The notes beneath the pieces are model-generated. The model worked only from the letters and a program-made list of their open reading frames with translations, was not told the DNA's origin and did no database searches. This document shows positions 18,766-27,248 of a stretch of 64,000 bases of DNA, piece by piece (the first letter of the stretch is position 1; each line of letters starts with the position of its first letter). Location: the NCBI RefSeq assembly GCF_900089755.1, contig NZ_FLOC01000005.1, positions 62,001-126,000 on the forward strand. The letters are read 5' to 3'. The DNA is from Marinomonas aquimarina. Its GTDB lineage: Bacteria > Pseudomonadota > Gammaproteobacteria > Pseudomonadales > Marinomonadaceae. A program made the translations under genes and the position numbers.

Positions 18766-19896
18766 TTAACGCACGATTGCAACCACAATATCCATCACGT
18801 TAGTGTTGGTTGGGCCTGTGATAAAGATAGCACCGTGCTCACGCAAGTAAGTCCCCGCATCGGCACGTTTTAGCGCGTCACTCGCACCCTCAATATCAGC
18901 AGCCGTTGAACCATCAACGATACCACCCGCAGCGTCAGTTGGACCGTCACTGCCGTCTGTACCTGCCACCAGCACCAAGACATCATCACGACCGACAATA
19001 TGCTGTGCTAAGCCCAAAGCAAGCGCTTGGTTACGACCACCGCTACCTGGGTTCTCAGGCAGTTTCACGGTTGGCTCACCACCGTAGATGTAAACACCTG
19101 GCGCGGCTTTGGCAAGCTCTTGACCGATACGATCAGACAGTACAGCGACGTCGTCGTATAGGCATTCTTGGTTATCGTTGACCGTGTAACCTAGCGCCTT
19201 CGCTTTCGCTGCGGCCGCCATACGTGCCACTTCGTTAGTGGCAATCAAATCGATGCTCGACTTAGATGGGCAACGCTTGGTATCACCGGTACCCGAGCCG
19301 ATGGTACCAATGCTATCGCCTTCAACGTCAGAAATCGCCAACACACGTACTTCTGCGCCTTTGAAGTTTTCCAGCAGTTTGCCATCTTTGATTTGCGATG
19401 TTTCTTTACGGCGCGTATTGATTTGACCAATGTTGTAACCAGCCGCCAACATTTGATCCGTCAGCTGCTGCCAGTCTTCAAGCGTCACATCATCAGGCAA
19501 AGCCTCTGACAGTGCTGAAGCACCACCTGACACCAACAATAGCAGTTGGCTGCCTGACGGCATCGCGTCTACCGTCGCAAGCATTTGTTTACCAGCATCC
19601 AAAGAATGCTGATCTGGCACTGGGTGTGCCGATTCAATCACGGTTACGTTTTCCGCATCCCACATGGCTTGTTCGGTGTGGTCGTACTTAGTCACCAATA
19701 ATGCTGGACAATCCGTACCTAGCGCCGCCAAGGCACCAGCGCACATGCCGCTTGCCGCTTTACCCACGGCGATGATTTGATCTGGTTGGAATCCGTCAAA
19801 CGCTGATACCGCACGATGCGTCGCGTTGTATCCAGCCACAGCATCGATGGCAGACTCAAAAATTTTAATGGCTGATTCTTTATCAAGTGAACTCAA
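18766..19896 (-). CDS. Glycerate 2-kinase (DUF4147/MOFRL family)
   Basis: Phosphorylates D-glycerate, in this family normally to 2-phosphoglycerate, feeding glycolysis. The 376-residue protein has the N-terminal DUF4147 domain (AVGKAASGM, VSGGASALSEALP) and the C-terminal MOFRL domain (YGGEPTV, GSGGRNQALALG, GTDGSDGPTDAAGG). The start is TTG at 19896, 7 bp behind AAGGAG; there is no upstream in-frame ATG. It lies directly downstream, same strand, of the aminotransferase-dehydrogenase fusion but across a terminator. The pair could form serine to hydroxypyruvate to glycerate to 2-phosphoglycerate. Earlier names for relatives are GckA and TtuD. Confidence 0.9.
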   Translation of the reverse strand: MSSLDKESAIKIFESAIDAVAGYNATHRAVSAFDGFQPDQIIAVGKAASGMCAGALAALGTDCPALLVTKYDHTEQAMWDAENVTVIESAHPVPDQHSLDAGKQMLATVDAMPSGSQLLLLVSGGASALSEALPDDVTLEDWQQLTDQMLAAGYNIGQINTRRKETSQIKDGKLLENFKGAEVRVLAISDVEGDSIGTIGSGTGDTKRCPSKSSIDLIATNEVARMAAAAKAKALGYTVNDNQECLYDDVAVLSDRIGQELAKAAPGVYIYGGEPTVKLPENPGSGGRNQALALGLAQHIVGRDDVLVLVAGTDGSDGPTDAAGGIVDGSTAADIEGASDALKRADAGTYLREHGAIFITGPTNTNVMDIVVAIVR

Positions 19897-19932
19897 ACCT
19901 ATTCTCCTTATTTACCTACCGGCATAGTACAT

Positions 19933-19979
19933 AAAAAAGCCGCATCAACAGGACTTACGTCACGGCGTTGATGCGGCTT
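19933..19979 (-). terminator. Terminator of the aminotransferase-dehydrogenase fusion gene
   Basis: A 13-bp perfect stem (AAGCCGCATCAAC with GTTGATGCGGCTT) has a 17-base loop and, on the minus strand, a U-run. It stands between the fusion gene and the glycerate kinase; partial read-through is possible. Confidence 0.75.
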
Positions 19980-20011
19980 ATCGAGATATCTATGTAACTA
20001 GATACTAACTA

Positions 20012-22987
20012 TTATTTGCCGAATGGACCTTGAAGACCGTTCTGAGCTAGTAGTGTACCGTAGATATTTGAGTTCAACACCATCATTTCAGTGTACTCAG
20101 CAATTAGCGCTGCACGCTTGTCTGCGTCTTGAGTAGCGTTGATCGCACCCCAGTATGCAGCCAATTGAGTCGCACTGTCAGCAAGTTGTTTAACTTGCTC
20201 GTCAGATAGGTTCGCAACAGAGCTAGAGTTTACTTTGCCCACACCGTTAACTGTCTTCGCACCGCCATCAGTGTAACCAGCTGGTAGATCACCTTTTAGG
20301 TTAACTACTTTGCGGAACTTGATAACAGATAGAATTTGGTCAACTGCTTGCTTAGCACCTTCTACACGAGATACGTGCTCAGTGTCTGCTGCAGCGTGTG
20401 GTAGAAGCTCCATCTTACCTACGTGTTTTTCGTAGATGTTACGGTATGGAACCATTGGACCAGACAATTCACCAGTCTCTGGATCTTTGAATAGGTCAGC
20501 GTCGATTGCAGCGTAGCTGATTTGACCGCTTGCTAGTGCAGCGTCAAGAGCTTCGATGTCAACTACTTCACCACGGTCGTAGTTTACTAGTACTGCACCT
20601 TGGTTCATCGCAGCGAATACTTCTGCGTTGATGATGTCAGAGTTAGCGAACTTACCTGTTTCAGCGTTGAATGCACCTAGACCAGTGTGTGGGCTAAGAA
20701 CATCAGCGTCTTTCGCTGCTTCAACGATGCTTGCAGCGTAAGTGAAGCCTTCAGACTCGATCCACTGTTGGTGAGCAGGACGAGCGTAGATAGAAACGTT
20801 CATGCCGAATGCAGCACCTAGTTTCGCTACTTCACGACCAATGTTGCCGTAACCAACAACTGCTAGCTTCTTACCTTCAAGCTTAGTCGTTGGGAATTCA
20901 GCTAGGTTCTTACCTGTGTCGAAGTCACCTGCAACAACGCGATCGTGCATTGCAGAAACTTGTAGATCTGGAAGAACTTTAAGAAGCGCTTTCATGGCTG
21001 CTTGTGCAGTGGCACGAGAGTTGAAGCTTGGTGTGTTCATCAGTGGTGCTACACCACCTTCACCGTTACCGCCGCCCCAGCTAGCAGAACCCATGTTACC
21101 AGTACCTGCACCGATACGTACGCCACCTAGCTCGAATTTAGATTCAGCTGGGAAGAATGTCGCAGCAGCGATCACAGCGTCGTATTGACCTTCGCCAGTT
21201 TCCGCTAGTAGCTCGTCTTCACGGCTTAGGCTTGGCTGGTAGAAGAAGTGTACTTTACCAGTTTCTAGCTCGCCTGCTTCAGCAACAGAACCGAAGTGGA
21301 ACTCACCGCCTTGAGACTTGATGTAAGCAGCCACTTCAGAGCAGTCAGCGTTGCCGTCAGCGTCGAATACCATGCCAACTAGGTCAGCGATCAGTACTTT
21401 GTAAGCACGGTTAGCGTCGTCTACACGTACGTCTGCAGAAGAAGAGGCAGACACAGCGCTTTCGAAAGACTCACCTTTCTCAGCTAGGATTTCTTCTAGC
21501 ACAGCGTTTTTCGCACGTAGGTAGCAGTACTGGATGTTTTCTAGTAGTGCTGTGATGTCTTCGTTTGGACGGATACCACCGATCCATGCACGGTAGTCAC
21601 CTGGAGAACCTGGGAATGCGTTCACGTAACGTGCAACGTCTAGGCCTTTCTCATGCGTACCATCTGTGTGAGTGATACCTTCGTAACCTAGCATTTGCTT
21701 AGATTTCACGATGATACGGTTGTGCACGTCTGCATCAGTGATGTCTTTGTCAGTTACTTTAAGAAGTGTAACTGCAGCACCACGAGAATCAGAATTCTCT
21801 ACACCCAATTCAAATAGGTCGCTGTTAGCGATCCATTCGTTAACGATCACACGGTTTGCAGCAGAACGTTCGTTTAGTGTGTAAACATCACCGATCATGC
21901 GCTCGTTACGTAGCACAGCGAATGTTGTTTCTGCGAACGCAAGCGTACTGAATGTGTTGATGATACCACCCAACATTTGATCTTTTTCAGCGTCGTAGAT
22001 CGGACCAAGATCAGTGGTTTTTTCGCTTGATAGCGGTGCTTTTGCATCGCGTGGCACAGCAATTTTTAGCTGACGTGGGATCGCCCATGCTGGATCTTTT
22101 TGGTTCGCATTGATGCGCGCAAGTGCTGGCTTAGTTAGAGATACGATGAAGTAACCAGAGATACCACCGATTGCCTTTTGGAACGGCATGAACATGTTAC
22201 ATTTCGTCAACACGCCATCTACTAGCTCTTTTGACCAAGGCATAGCGCCTAGAAGAGAAGTCGCGTCGATTACCGCGTGGTGTTCTTCTGGGTTCGCATC
22301 AACCCACTCAAGTAGGTTGCGGATTTCTTGTTCAGTGTAAGTAGTCGCACCAGTTGTCTCGTGGCCTACACCGAAGAATAGTTTAACGCCTTTCTCTAGT
22401 AGGAAAGAAGCGCTTGGGATCGCGCCTTCGCCTTCTGCGAAAAGGATACGGTTTTCGTCACCGTTCGCAGCGTAACGCTGAAGCTCTGTTAGCTGAGTAC
22501 CCCAAGACTGACGGAAGAAACCACCAGCTTTGCCTTCTTCTGATTCAGGCTTTGGTGTATCAACAAATACGATCTGAGACGGATCGTTTGCAGTCATTAG
22601 GTGTAGAGCTGCTGCTGTGAAACCGCTGTGACCACCACCTAGACCAACAGCCATGCTGTTCGCTTTAGGGAAGCCGAAGTAACGGTGGATTTCACGCATC
22701 ATGTCGTTTAGGACTTTATCTGCTGGGTAACCACGGTGCATACCACGGCCGATTTCAGCAGTTGTGAAGCTACCAATGCGGTTGCCTTTATCGTCCAGTT
22801 TCGGGTAGTTCTCTTCTAACCATGCATCGAATTCAAAACGTAGCTGACGAGCATCAACTTCGTTCAATGTCATGTCTGTGATAGGGCCTACACCAAAGAA
22901 TTGGTTGCTAGTGGCCTGTGGAGCGCCGTTTTGAGTTAGAGAAAGCGCACTTTCGCGAGCGGCTTTAATTTGCTCAATAGAAGTCAT
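20012..22987 (-). CDS. Fusion of class V aminotransferase (SerC-like) and D-2-hydroxyacid dehydrogenase (SerA/HPR-like)
   Basis: A 991-residue two-enzyme protein. Residues 1 to about 480 form a class V PLP aminotransferase: HETTGATTYTEQEI, VIDATSLLGAMPW and the PLP-lysine motif PFQKAIGG (Lys271). Residues from about 530 to 910 form an NAD(P) D-2-hydroxyacid dehydrogenase: VVGYGNIGREVAKLG, then the catalytic Arg in VNYDRGEVVD and the His in LLPHAAADT. A helical tail of about 75 residues follows. ATG at 22987 is preferred over 23020, which lacks a ribosome site. Codon bias is strong, like argG, implying high expression. It could be a phosphoserine-pathway fusion (SerC plus SerA), or serine aminotransferase plus hydroxypyruvate reductase feeding the adjacent glycerate kinase. 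Domain calls are firm; substrates are not. Confidence 0.88.
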   Translation of the reverse strand: MTSIEQIKAARESALSLTQNGAPQATSNQFFGVGPITDMTLNEVDARQLRFEFDAWLEENYPKLDDKGNRIGSFTTAEIGRGMHRGYPADKVLNDMMREIHRYFGFPKANSMAVGLGGGHSGFTAAALHLMTANDPSQIVFVDTPKPESEEGKAGGFFRQSWGTQLTELQRYAANGDENRILFAEGEGAIPSASFLLEKGVKLFFGVGHETTGATTYTEQEIRNLLEWVDANPEEHHAVIDATSLLGAMPWSKELVDGVLTKCNMFMPFQKAIGGISGYFIVSLTKPALARINANQKDPAWAIPRQLKIAVPRDAKAPLSSEKTTDLGPIYDAEKDQMLGGIINTFSTLAFAETTFAVLRNERMIGDVYTLNERSAANRVIVNEWIANSDLFELGVENSDSRGAAVTLLKVTDKDITDADVHNRIIVKSKQMLGYEGITHTDGTHEKGLDVARYVNAFPGSPGDYRAWIGGIRPNEDITALLENIQYCYLRAKNAVLEEILAEKGESFESAVSASSSADVRVDDANRAYKVLIADLVGMVFDADGNADCSEVAAYIKSQGGEFHFGSVAEAGELETGKVHFFYQPSLSREDELLAETGEGQYDAVIAAATFFPAESKFELGGVRIGAGTGNMGSASWGGGNGEGGVAPLMNTPSFNSRATAQAAMKALLKVLPDLQVSAMHDRVVAGDFDTGKNLAEFPTTKLEGKKLAVVGYGNIGREVAKLGAAFGMNVSIYARPAHQQWIESEGFTYAASIVEAAKDADVLSPHTGLGAFNAETGKFANSDIINAEVFAAMNQGAVLVNYDRGEVVDIEALDAALASGQISYAAIDADLFKDPETGELSGPMVPYRNIYEKHVGKMELLPHAAADTEHVSRVEGAKQAVDQILSVIKFRKVVNLKGDLPAGYTDGGAKTVNGVGKVNSSSVANLSDEQVKQLADSATQLAAYWGAINATQDADKRAALIAEYTEMMVLNSNIYGTLLAQNGLQGPFGK

Positions 22988-23352
22988 AAACGTGTTACCT
23001 GCAAGATAGTTAAAATGCATACGTACTGGCGTATTATTTTGTTCTGTCAGTTCAATAGCTCGTTGGCTTTTCGCTGAAACAAACTACTTCGATTGCTCCA
23101 ACGCTCTCAAATCTAACAGATGCTCGCCTTATGAGAATGCCGTACATCAATTCAATACATGAACTAGTCATTCAGTTTAATATTGTTTAAATGGGTAATA
23201 GTTACCTGAAAACGGCAAAATTATGCATTTAATCTACAACCAGACTAAAAACGTCAAAATAATGCATTTAATCCACAAGTGACTAAAATCAATTTACCTC
23301 AATCGCAAGAAGCGTACTCTAAGGGTATAGAGGACAAACAAGGAGAACGACC
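22988..23352. promoter_or_regulatory. Divergent intergenic region with duplicated ~39-bp element
   Basis: This 365-bp AT-rich gap must hold the promoters of both the fusion gene (minus) and the DUF465 gene (plus). The notable content is a directly adjacent pair of similar 38-39 bp units at 23212-23288. A further ATGCAT occurs at 23015-23020. No convincing paired -35/-10 elements were identified, and no other gene is seen. Confidence 0.5.
23212..23288. repeat. Adjacent imperfect 39/38-bp direct repeats in promoter region
   Basis: Unit 1 is 23212-23250 and unit 2 is 23251-23288. They share ACG-CAAAAT, ATGCATTTAATC, ACAA and a GACTAAAA end, with about six differences including one gap. Each contains the palindrome ATGCAT. 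The spacing of about 39 bp (nearly four helical turns) puts the units on the same DNA face, as expected for paired operator sites. Confidence 0.75.
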
Positions 23353-23613
23353 ATGCCAATTGAAAACCATAGTCTAGTTAATGAACTGCCTGAGTACAAA
23401 GATCAGATTCACGAACTGAAAATGAACGATGAGAACTTCCGTCGTTTGTTCGAGGAGTACCACTTCCTCACTCATGAAATTGAAAACATCGAAAAAGAGA
23501 TTGTGCTCGCCAGCACAATGGAAGAAGAAGAGTTCAAAAAGCGACGTTTGCACTTGAAAGACACTATGTTTGACATGCTGCGTAAAGCCAAGGACTCTGA
23601 AGCGACCGCTTAA
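23353..23613 (+). CDS. DUF465 (YdcH-like) small helical protein
   Basis: An 86-residue acidic, helical protein with the DUF465 pattern of a short helix, FRRLFEEYHFLTHEIENIE, then EEFKKRRLHLKDTMFDML, predicted to form an antiparallel coiled coil. The family is widespread in proteobacteria with no settled function. AAGGAG lies at the proper distance before the ATG. It is monocistronic: its own upstream region carries the repeat pair and a terminator follows directly. Confidence 0.9.
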   Translation: MPIENHSLVNELPEYKDQIHELKMNDENFRRLFEEYHFLTHEIENIEKEIVLASTMEEEEFKKRRLHLKDTMFDMLRKAKDSEATA

Positions 23614-23638
23614 GCACTAGTGCTACTATCCAGATAGC

Positions 23639-23667
23639 AAAGCCCACTATTTAAAGTGGGCTTTTTT
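23639..23667 (+). terminator. Terminator of the DUF465 gene
   Basis: Stem AGCCCACT/AGTGGGCT (8 bp, extended by A-T pairs) has a 6-base loop followed by TTTTTT. It separates this gene from the convergent cydC. Confidence 0.85.
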
Positions 23668-23684
23668 GTCGGCGCTGCCCCGCT

Positions 23685-25355
23685 CTAAATAAGCTCTAGA
23701 TGACGCGACTGCAAATCCAGCGGTGTATCGATGTGGCTGACGTAAATAAGCAGTTTGGGGCGGAATGTGTAGCGCTCCAGAGCGTCGCAAATACGTTGAA
23801 TACTAGTGCTGTCTAAGCCATCGAACGGTTCATCTAAAATCATCACTTGGGCGCCGCGCAACATCACCCTTGCCAAACAAATGCGACGCGCTTGGCCACC
23901 GGAGATATCCCGTCCCTGAGCGCCCAACAATGTATCCAAGCCATTCGGCAACGCCTCCGCCCACTCTTTTAAGCCCAATAACTGCAAGATTTCCCACAAT
24001 TGCTCATCGCTGGCCTGGCGATTACCAAGGCGTAAATTCGACGCCAGACTTTGTTGAAATATCACTGACTGCTGGGCTAAGTAAGCTATTTGACTGCGCC
24101 ATTTAGGATGATCCGTAAGGCTCACACAGTGCCCATTTAGCAACACTTCACCACGGTAGGGTAAATCTCCCGCTAGCGCAGCTAGGCAAGTACTCTTGCC
24201 GACGCCGCTCGGTCCTGTCAAACGCAGGCGCTGCCCAGCTTGGATCTGTAGCGACAGTTTCGGCAAATGTAGCAAAGACAAATGATCATGGAAACCGACA
24301 AACTTGCGCAACTCTAGCGTCTCGGCACTGGGCAACGGACCGAACTCAAGCGTGTCTGTTGGCTGGTTTACGGCCAATTGATTTAAACGCTTTAGCCCCA
24401 CTTTAGACTGACCTTGAGAGAGAACCGAGTTCGCAAGGGGCTGCATTAACTCATTCACACCAAGCACTGCTAGCACTAGGGCGACTAACCAAGTCGCCTC
24501 TACCTCAGCGGCTAATACCACGCCCTGCTCCGTCCACACCAAGCACAGCGCCAACACAGCCACGATCAAAGCGCCTGATAAGCCTTGGCTAATGAGCTTC
24601 TGCATGGAGATGACGCGCTGCAAACCTTGCTGCAGCGTCTTTTGTCGCGTATCCAACACCGCTAAGCGATCACTGTAATGCTGCCAATGGCCCCGAATCG
24701 TCAAGGTAATCAGAGCAGAGAATACCGACATAAAGCGGCTGCGACGATGCACCGACAACGCCTGCATGCGATATACGCTAGGCAGAGCTTTGCGATTCGC
24801 CAGCCATAACACCAGCCCCAGCTGCAGCACGCTGTATACCAGCACTGGCGCAGCAAGTTGCCATTCTACGAAAGACGCCAAAGCCAACAAGGCTAGACAC
24901 CCCAGCAGCCCATACAACCACGGCATGATCACGGCTAACGGCCACTTAATAATCATGTCTAGATCGCCCACTAGGCGCTGTAACAGATCCCCACGAGTCT
25001 GACGATAAACCGAATTCAGCGGTGTTTTGACCCGTTGATCCCAAATCCACAAGCGCAAACTGCGTAACAGGCCTAATAAATGATCATGGGAAAAGACTTG
25101 TTCGCCATAACGTCCAGCGGTGCGTAATATCGCCATCAGACGCACCAACGCCCCCGGCGTAAAATAGTTAAAGCTCAATGCGGCGCCGCTGGCAGCCGCC
25201 AATCCAGCCGCCGAGAGGAACCAGCCGGAGATGCCTAATAACGCTACTGCCGCCAAGCTGGCAACGATACCGATCAGGGTCGCCACTAATAACCCAAACG
25301 GGTTTTCCAGCAATAGGGATTTAAACGTAAGTAATGGGGGTTTGCGCTTCGACAT
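23685..25355 (-). CDS. cydC: Heterodimeric ABC exporter subunit CydC
   Basis: One half of the CydDC transporter, which exports cysteine/glutathione (and binds haem) and is required for cytochrome bd assembly. The 556-residue protein has about six N-terminal helices and a C-terminal ATPase with Walker A GPSGVGKST, signature ISGGQARR and Walker B MILDEPFDGLD. The ATG at 25355 is chosen because GAGGAAGGTG lies just upstream; an upstream GTG is in frame two codons earlier. It overlaps the end of cydD by 35 bp, so the two subunits are translationally linked. It is the last gene of the cyd operon. Confidence 0.95.
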   Translation of the reverse strand: MSKRKPPLLTFKSLLLENPFGLLVATLIGIVASLAAVALLGISGWFLSAAGLAAASGAALSFNYFTPGALVRLMAILRTAGRYGEQVFSHDHLLGLLRSLRLWIWDQRVKTPLNSVYRQTRGDLLQRLVGDLDMIIKWPLAVIMPWLYGLLGCLALLALASFVEWQLAAPVLVYSVLQLGLVLWLANRKALPSVYRMQALSVHRRSRFMSVFSALITLTIRGHWQHYSDRLAVLDTRQKTLQQGLQRVISMQKLISQGLSGALIVAVLALCLVWTEQGVVLAAEVEATWLVALVLAVLGVNELMQPLANSVLSQGQSKVGLKRLNQLAVNQPTDTLEFGPLPSAETLELRKFVGFHDHLSLLHLPKLSLQIQAGQRLRLTGPSGVGKSTCLAALAGDLPYRGEVLLNGHCVSLTDHPKWRSQIAYLAQQSVIFQQSLASNLRLGNRQASDEQLWEILQLLGLKEWAEALPNGLDTLLGAQGRDISGGQARRICLARVMLRGAQVMILDEPFDGLDSTSIQRICDALERYTFRPKLLIYVSHIDTPLDLQSRHLELI

Positions 25356-27045
25356 GCACACCTTCCTCAGTCATAAGCCATTGCTGATTCGCCCAGATCA
25401 CAGGGTGCGTGTCATGGCTGATGATTAATACGGTTTTGCCATAACTGGCTTCATCAAGTGTATTCAAGACCTGCTCTGCGGTCTCGCTGTCTAAGCTGGA
25501 ACACGGCTCATCCAGTAACCAAATGTCAGCTTGGCTTAATAACGCTCGCGCAATGGACAAACGCTGCATTTGCCCACCCGATAACCCAGTGCCCGCCTCA
25601 CTGATCGCGGTATCCCAACCAAAACGTAAACTGCCGACAAAATCCCAGCATTGCGCCTTGATCAAGGCATTTCTTAAGGCGTCATCGGTACAGTGCCCCA
25701 CCCCTAATTCCAGATTTTGACGAATCGTGCCTTGCACCCATTCTGGGGTTTGCGGCAACCAGGCTAAACGACGTCGCCAGGCCGCCATTTCAGTCGGCCG
25801 TAGCGGCTGACCTTCAATGAGGAATTGCCCTTGAAAATGCTGTTCAAAGCCCAGCAAAATGGCCATCAAACTGGACTTACCAACACCTGAGTGGCCTCTT
25901 AACCAAACTCGGTCTCGCGGGTTAATCTGAGCTGACAGATTTGCCAAACGTACCCGCCCGCCATTAGACCAATGCAACGCTTTGAATTCGATCAAAGGCA
26001 AGGCTTGTGCAGCGGATGCAGCAGGATCGTTTGTGGCAGCCAGGTCACAACTGTCTGCATGGGTCAGCGCTAACACCTCGGCGATTTGCGTGGCCGCGGC
26101 TTCGGCTTTTTGTTTAGCATGGTAATCGTTGCCCAATTGTCGCAATGGCAAATAGAACTCAGGGGCCAACAATAATAAGTAAAAAGCCGCTAACAAACTG
26201 ACAGGTGCGACACCGACCTGCCAAGGCAGTTGCTCTAACAGGCCCAGACCGAGATACAACGCCACCATGGCAATGGCGACAGAAGAAAAAAGTTCGAGGG
26301 TCGCGGTGGACAAGAAGGCCAAGCGCAACACTCCCATGGTGGTTCTCTGATATTCACTGGCCGTCAATGCTAGGCGCTCGCGTGCGCTGTCCGTCTGTTC
26401 GAGTCGTTTAAGCTCTGCTAAACCTTGGTTTAAGTCCATAAACTGATTGGATAACAGCGACAGTACCTGGAACTGTTTACGGTTGGCGTTGGCCGCTTTA
26501 TGACCCACTAGGATCATAAAGAAGACCACTAAGGGCGCTGTGAAGGCAAAAATAGCAAACGCTATCCATGACACGGGTAATACAGAAAACAGTATGGTCA
26601 GTGGCACGAATGTCACGAGAAAAACTTGCGGTACATAACGACTGAAATAATCGTCCAATGCATCCACTTGTTCATAGACACGGGTCGACAAGCCTGCGTC
26701 TTCATCCAACTCAAGACGCTTCGGCCCTAAGAAGGTTAGATGATCGATCAGTCGTTGGCGCAGAGAAAAACGAATATTACGACTGGCGGTGGCGCAGATT
26801 TGTTCACGACAGAACTGCAACACCGCCTTTAATACAAAAGCACCGCCCGCTAAGGCAGCGGCCTCGAGGGGGAAGCGCCCCTCAAGAACCAGCTCGGCAA
26901 ACACCGTTGCCAAACCTAAGGCTTGCGCCACGATCGCTAACGCGATTAAGACCCCTAACCATTTTACTGCTTGAAAGCGTCCCTTTTCGGCCTGTTGCAA
27001 GTCGAAAAGAAATTGCTGTTCTGGCGTCTTAACCGGTTTGCGCAT
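25321..27045 (-). CDS. cydD: Heterodimeric ABC exporter subunit CydD
   Basis: Partner of CydC in the periplasmic thiol-export system needed for cytochrome bd. The 574-residue half-transporter has about six transmembrane segments in the first 330 residues, then an ATPase with Walker A GHSGVGKSS, signature LSGGQMQR and Walker B WLLDEPCSSLD. The ATG at 27045 follows AAGG. It lies 42 bp after cydX, so all five cyd genes appear to form one transcription unit; in E. coli cydDC is a separate operon. Confidence 0.95.
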   Translation of the reverse strand: MRKPVKTPEQQFLFDLQQAEKGRFQAVKWLGVLIALAIVAQALGLATVFAELVLEGRFPLEAAALAGGAFVLKAVLQFCREQICATASRNIRFSLRQRLIDHLTFLGPKRLELDEDAGLSTRVYEQVDALDDYFSRYVPQVFLVTFVPLTILFSVLPVSWIAFAIFAFTAPLVVFFMILVGHKAANANRKQFQVLSLLSNQFMDLNQGLAELKRLEQTDSARERLALTASEYQRTTMGVLRLAFLSTATLELFSSVAIAMVALYLGLGLLEQLPWQVGVAPVSLLAAFYLLLLAPEFYLPLRQLGNDYHAKQKAEAAATQIAEVLALTHADSCDLAATNDPAASAAQALPLIEFKALHWSNGGRVRLANLSAQINPRDRVWLRGHSGVGKSSLMAILLGFEQHFQGQFLIEGQPLRPTEMAAWRRRLAWLPQTPEWVQGTIRQNLELGVGHCTDDALRNALIKAQCWDFVGSLRFGWDTAISEAGTGLSGGQMQRLSIARALLSQADIWLLDEPCSSLDSETAEQVLNTLDEASYGKTVLIISHDTHPVIWANQQWLMTEEGVHVEAQTPITYV

Positions 27046-27087
27046 CGCAATAGCCTTTCATCATTTAAGGTGATTAACCTTTAAGTC

Positions 27088-27204
27088 TTACATTGAATCT
27101 TCTGGAGATTCGCCATCGTAGCCAGAGAACTCTAACCAGACCGCATTAATGATGCCGAATGAACACGCAAGTAGCACACCCAACACCCAAGCAAAATACC
27201 ACAT
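27088..27204 (-). CDS. cydX: Cytochrome bd small subunit CydX
   Basis: A 38-residue single-helix protein too short for routine gene calling. It begins MWYFAWVLGVLLACSFGI, closely matching the CydX family (MWYFAWILG-type opening), and ends with a short acidic tail. A strong AAGGAG lies 6 bp before the ATG. CydX binds CydA and stabilises the haem d/b595 site. Position between cydB and cydD is the standard location. Confidence 0.93.
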   Translation of the reverse strand: MWYFAWVLGVLLACSFGIINAVWLEFSGYDGESPEDSM

Positions 27205-27220
27205 AATGACTCCTTATAAC

Positions 27221-27240
27221 GGGGTAGGTTTCCCTACCCC
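27221..27240 (-). other. Stem-loop between cydB and cydX
   Basis: A perfect 8-bp stem GGGGTAGG/CCTACCCC with a 4-base TTTC loop (GAAA on the transcript strand) starts 8 bp after the cydB stop and lies just before the cydX ribosome site. There is no U-run, so it more likely sets mRNA stability or partial attenuation than full termination. A GAAA tetraloop would make it very stable. Confidence 0.6.
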
Positions 27241-27248
27241 TACGCATC

